From Oceanicaulis sp. MMSF_3324 (lineage in GTDB: Bacteria > Pseudomonadota > Alphaproteobacteria > Caulobacterales > Maricaulaceae), in the NCBI RefSeq assembly GCF_030733545.1, contig NZ_JASHIU010000013.1, forward strand, positions 1 to 64,000: 64,000 nucleotides of DNA, written 5' to 3'. The notes below the pieces were generated by a model. That model saw nothing but the letters and a program-made list of their open reading frames with translations. It ran no database searches and had not been told where the DNA came from. Within the stretch, counting starts at the first letter, position 1. Every line of letters begins with the position of its first letter. The position numbers were made by a program, and so were the translations under genes. Shown here in pieces: positions 61,897 to 64,000 of the stretch.

Positions 61897-63102
61897 ATGG
61901 CGCAGTCGCAGAAAGTCACGTTTGAAGGCGCGTCCGGCGAGACGCTGGCTGCGCGGCTTGAACGCCCGAACGGACCGGTTCGGGCCTGGGCGCTGTTTGC
62001 GCACTGTTTTTCCTGTTCAAAGGATGTCCATGCCGCCCAGCGGATTTCCCGGCGTCTGACCACGCATGGCTATGCAGTCCTGCGGTTCGATTTCACCGGT
62101 CTGGGCCAGTCCGAAGGCGATTTCGCCAACACCAATTTCAGCTCCAATGTCGCCGATCTGATCAAGGCCGCGGACTATCTGCGCGAGACGCATGACGCGC
62201 CAAGCCTTCTGGTCGGGCACTCGCTCGGCGGCGCCGCGGTCATCGCCGCTGCGCCTTCGATCGCCGAGGTGAAGGCGGTCGCCACGCTCAATGCGCCCGC
62301 GGATGCGGACCATGTGCGCCATCATTTCAGTAAGGATGATGTCGAGGCGATCAAGACAAACGGGTCGGCGAGAGTGTCGCTGGCCGGGCGAGACTTCACC
62401 ATCAAGAAGCAATTCCTCGACGATATCGAGGATCACAAGCTCGACACGGTTGTCGGGGAGATGAAGGCGGCGCTACTGATCGCCCATTCACCGATCGATG
62501 AGACCGTCGGGATCGAGAACGCCACGCGGCTGTTCGTGGCGGCGCGCCATCCCAAGAGCTTTCTCAGCCTGGATGATGCGGATCATCTGCTGAGCCGGGA
62601 AGCGGACACCAATTACGCCGCTGATTCCATCGCCGCCTGGGCGAGCCGGTATGCGCCGCCCGCTCAGCTCGGCCCGCCGCCCCAGCTCAGATCGGGCGAA
62701 ACTGCGATCGTCGAGGAAACGGGGCTGGGCGGTTTTCACAGCTGGGCGGTGACGGGCGAGCACGCCTTCATCGTGGACGAGCCTGAACAGGTTGGCGGTC
62801 TGGATGGCGGTCCTGCGCCCTATGACATGCTGTCCGCGGCGCTAGGGGCGTGCACCACCATGACCCTGCGCATGTATGCCAATCACAAGGGGATCGAGCT
62901 GGGCCGCATCACCACGCGGGTCACCCATAGCAAGGTCAAGGCGCAAGGCCCCTCTGATCTGTTTGACCGTGAGATCGAAGTGGAGGGATTGAGCGATGAA
63001 TCCCTGCAGCTGAAACTGCTCGAAATCGCCAACAAGTGTCCGGTCCACCGGACCCTGGAGCGCGGCGCCCATGTGGAAAGCCGCTACAAATCAACGCGCT
63101 GA
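61897..63102 (+). CDS. Fused alpha/beta hydrolase - OsmC family protein
   Basis: The 401-residue protein fuses two domains. Residues about 1-255 are an alpha/beta hydrolase with nucleophile motif GHSLGG (about 108-113) and a late DADH for the His. Residues about 265-401 are an OsmC/Ohr-like domain with a conserved Cys in ALGACTTMTLRMYA and a second Cys in NKCPVHRTL. OsmC/Ohr proteins reduce organic hydroperoxides through their Cys pair. The role of the fused hydrolase is not known, though such fusions are common in proteobacteria. Confidence 0.9.
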   Translation: MAQSQKVTFEGASGETLAARLERPNGPVRAWALFAHCFSCSKDVHAAQRISRRLTTHGYAVLRFDFTGLGQSEGDFANTNFSSNVADLIKAADYLRETHDAPSLLVGHSLGGAAVIAAAPSIAEVKAVATLNAPADADHVRHHFSKDDVEAIKTNGSARVSLAGRDFTIKKQFLDDIEDHKLDTVVGEMKAALLIAHSPIDETVGIENATRLFVAARHPKSFLSLDDADHLLSREADTNYAADSIAAWASRYAPPAQLGPPPQLRSGETAIVEETGLGGFHSWAVTGEHAFIVDEPEQVGGLDGGPAPYDMLSAALGACTTMTLRMYANHKGIELGRITTRVTHSKVKAQGPSDLFDREIEVEGLSDESLQLKLLEIANKCPVHRTLERGAHVESRYKSTR

Positions 63103-63119
63103 TCAGCAATATTCCATCA

Positions 63120-63160
63120 TTACGGAACCGTAAGGTCGCCGTAATATTCCTGTCAGCCGC
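63120..63160 (+). promoter_or_regulatory. Regulator-site-like repeats upstream of degP
   Basis: TTACGG-N2-CCGTAA (63120-63133) is an inverted repeat, and CCGTAA recurs at 63139-63144, 11 bases after the first copy. The GTAA-N7-GTAA spacing resembles CpxR boxes of E. coli, where degP is a known CpxR target. CCTGTCAGCCGC at 63149-63160 is identical to the element upstream of the PepSY-RR-HK operon (53516-53527). Confidence 0.5.
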
Positions 63161-63235
63161 ACCCTGTCATCACACATGTATCCCATGGGCCGGTCCGCCG
63201 GTCCCGATACGCGCAAAGGACTGTGATTGTCTGCC

Positions 63236-64000
63236 ATGAAACTGACCCAACGTTTGATCCTGTCCGCCGCCGTCGCCGCCCTTTCAATCGGGGCTGTGAC
63301 CACCGTCGCCGTCAATGCACAGGAAGCCCCCTCCGCCTACACCTATGCGGCGCCGAACGGCGCGCCGATGAGCTTCGCCAGCCTGATCGAACAGGTCAGC
63401 CCGGCTGTGGTTTCCATCGAGGCCGAAGGCAGCGTGGATGCGCCGAACGCGCCGGACATGTCGCAATTGCCGCCGCAATTTCGCGAGTTCTTCGAACGCT
63501 TCGGCGGCATGCCCGATCAACCGCGCGAACGCCGCGCCCAGGGGTCCGGCTTCTTCATTTCCGCTGATGGCTATGTGGTCACCAACAACCATGTGATCCG
63601 CGATGCCGACACCATTCGCGTCGTGCTGACCGATGGCCGCTCGCTTGAAGCGACGGTCGTGGGCACGGACATGGCGACCGATCTGGCGCTGCTCCGGGTC
63701 GAGGAAGAGGACGAGCCCTTCGCCTATGTCGAGCTTGAGCGGGATCTGGGCATCCGCGTGGGCGACTGGGTCGTGGCCGTGGGCAATCCCTTCGGTCTGG
63801 GCGGCACCGCCACGGCGGGCATCATCTCCGCGACTGGCCGTCAGATGGGCGCCTCCCAGGCCTATACTGACTTCCTGCAGATCGATGCGCCGATCAATCG
63901 CGGCAATTCGGGCGGTCCGGCCTTTGATCTTGATGGCAAGGTGATCGGCGTGAACTCCGCCATCATCAGCCCCACCGGCGGCAATGTGGGCATCGGCTTC
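63236..64000 (+). CDS. degP: DegP/Do-type periplasmic serine protease (partial, runs off the window)
   Basis: From ATG at 63236 the 255 codons visible encode a signal peptide (cut near VNAQ, residue 29) and a trypsin-like domain. The catalytic triad is H119 (VVTNNHVI), D149 (ATDLALL) and S225 (NRGNSGGPA). The gene continues past 64000, where PDZ domains are expected. DegP degrades and refolds misfolded envelope proteins. It follows cycHJKL here, and degP follows these genes in rhizobia as well. Upstream repeats suggest control by an OmpR-type regulator, perhaps the one encoded at 53871. Confidence 0.93.
   Translation, partial: MKLTQRLILSAAVAALSIGAVTTVAVNAQEAPSAYTYAAPNGAPMSFASLIEQVSPAVVSIEAEGSVDAPNAPDMSQLPPQFREFFERFGGMPDQPRERRAQGSGFFISADGYVVTNNHVIRDADTIRVVLTDGRSLEATVVGTDMATDLALLRVEEEDEPFAYVELERDLGIRVGDWVVAVGNPFGLGGTATAGIISATGRQMGASQAYTDFLQIDAPINRGNSGGPAFDLDGKVIGVNSAIISPTGGNVGIGF

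Overview
The window reads as chromosomal DNA of a GC-rich, stalked-bacterium-like alphaproteobacterium, most likely of the Caulobacterales/Maricaulales group (Maricaulis or Oceanicaulis relatives). This is inferred from gene families I recognise: DUF2336, DUF1491, DUF5330 and DUF6456 proteins, a DnaA-C-like small protein, cycHJKL-type cytochrome c maturation genes, a CtrA-like TTAA-N7-TTAA site, a TtpC-type TonB system and a Rhodobacter-type gene transfer agent (GTA) cluster. No rRNA, IS element, integrase or CRISPR array is visible.

Layout. 1-430: divergent tRNA-Pro(CGG) and tRNA-Gln(TTG). 430-992: a long leader rich in inverted repeats. 993-7635: an energy-transduction locus (DUF3450, TtpC-like MotA/TolQ/ExbB protein, ExbB, two ExbD, TonB, TPR protein, terminator, second TonB) that should power TonB-dependent outer-membrane receptors. 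7.7-12.7 kb: S9 oligopeptidase lipoprotein, MFS exporter, DUF2336 protein. 12.7-21.8 kb: an ion and carbon block, SbtA bicarbonate transporter plus its PII-like SbtB, followed by a ten-gene Mrp/Mbh-like Na+/H+ antiporter with split MrpA and three antiporter-type subunits. 21.9-38.3 kb: single genes and pairs, including a DnaA-C-like/DUF6456 pair, SufE, a DivJ/PleC-like kinase, a BcsB-like protein, RF3, MscS, a second DUF2336 protein, a bacterial voltage-gated Na+ channel, a class A penicillin-binding protein and a YcgN family protein.

38.4-52.5 kb: a GTA structural cluster in RcGTA order (g1, g2, g3, g3.5, g4, g5, g6, g8, g9, g10, g10.1, g11, g12, g13, g14, g15). It has local peculiarities: g6 is split by a one-base frame change, no g7 is present, an antisense lipoprotein gene sits between g9 and g10, a SRPBCC-domain gene sits between g12 and g13, and two terminator-like hairpins lie inside the run.

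52.6-64 kb: a DnaJ-domain protein, then PepSY - OmpR-type response regulator - histidine kinase, an unknown helical protein, a DUF938 methyltransferase, ccmI-ccmE-ccmF-ccmH, an alpha/beta hydrolase-OsmC fusion and the start of a DegP/Do protease that runs off the window. The PepSY and degP upstream regions share an identical 12-mer, and each carries direct repeats 11 bases apart, which suggests one envelope-stress regulon controlled by the local two-component system.
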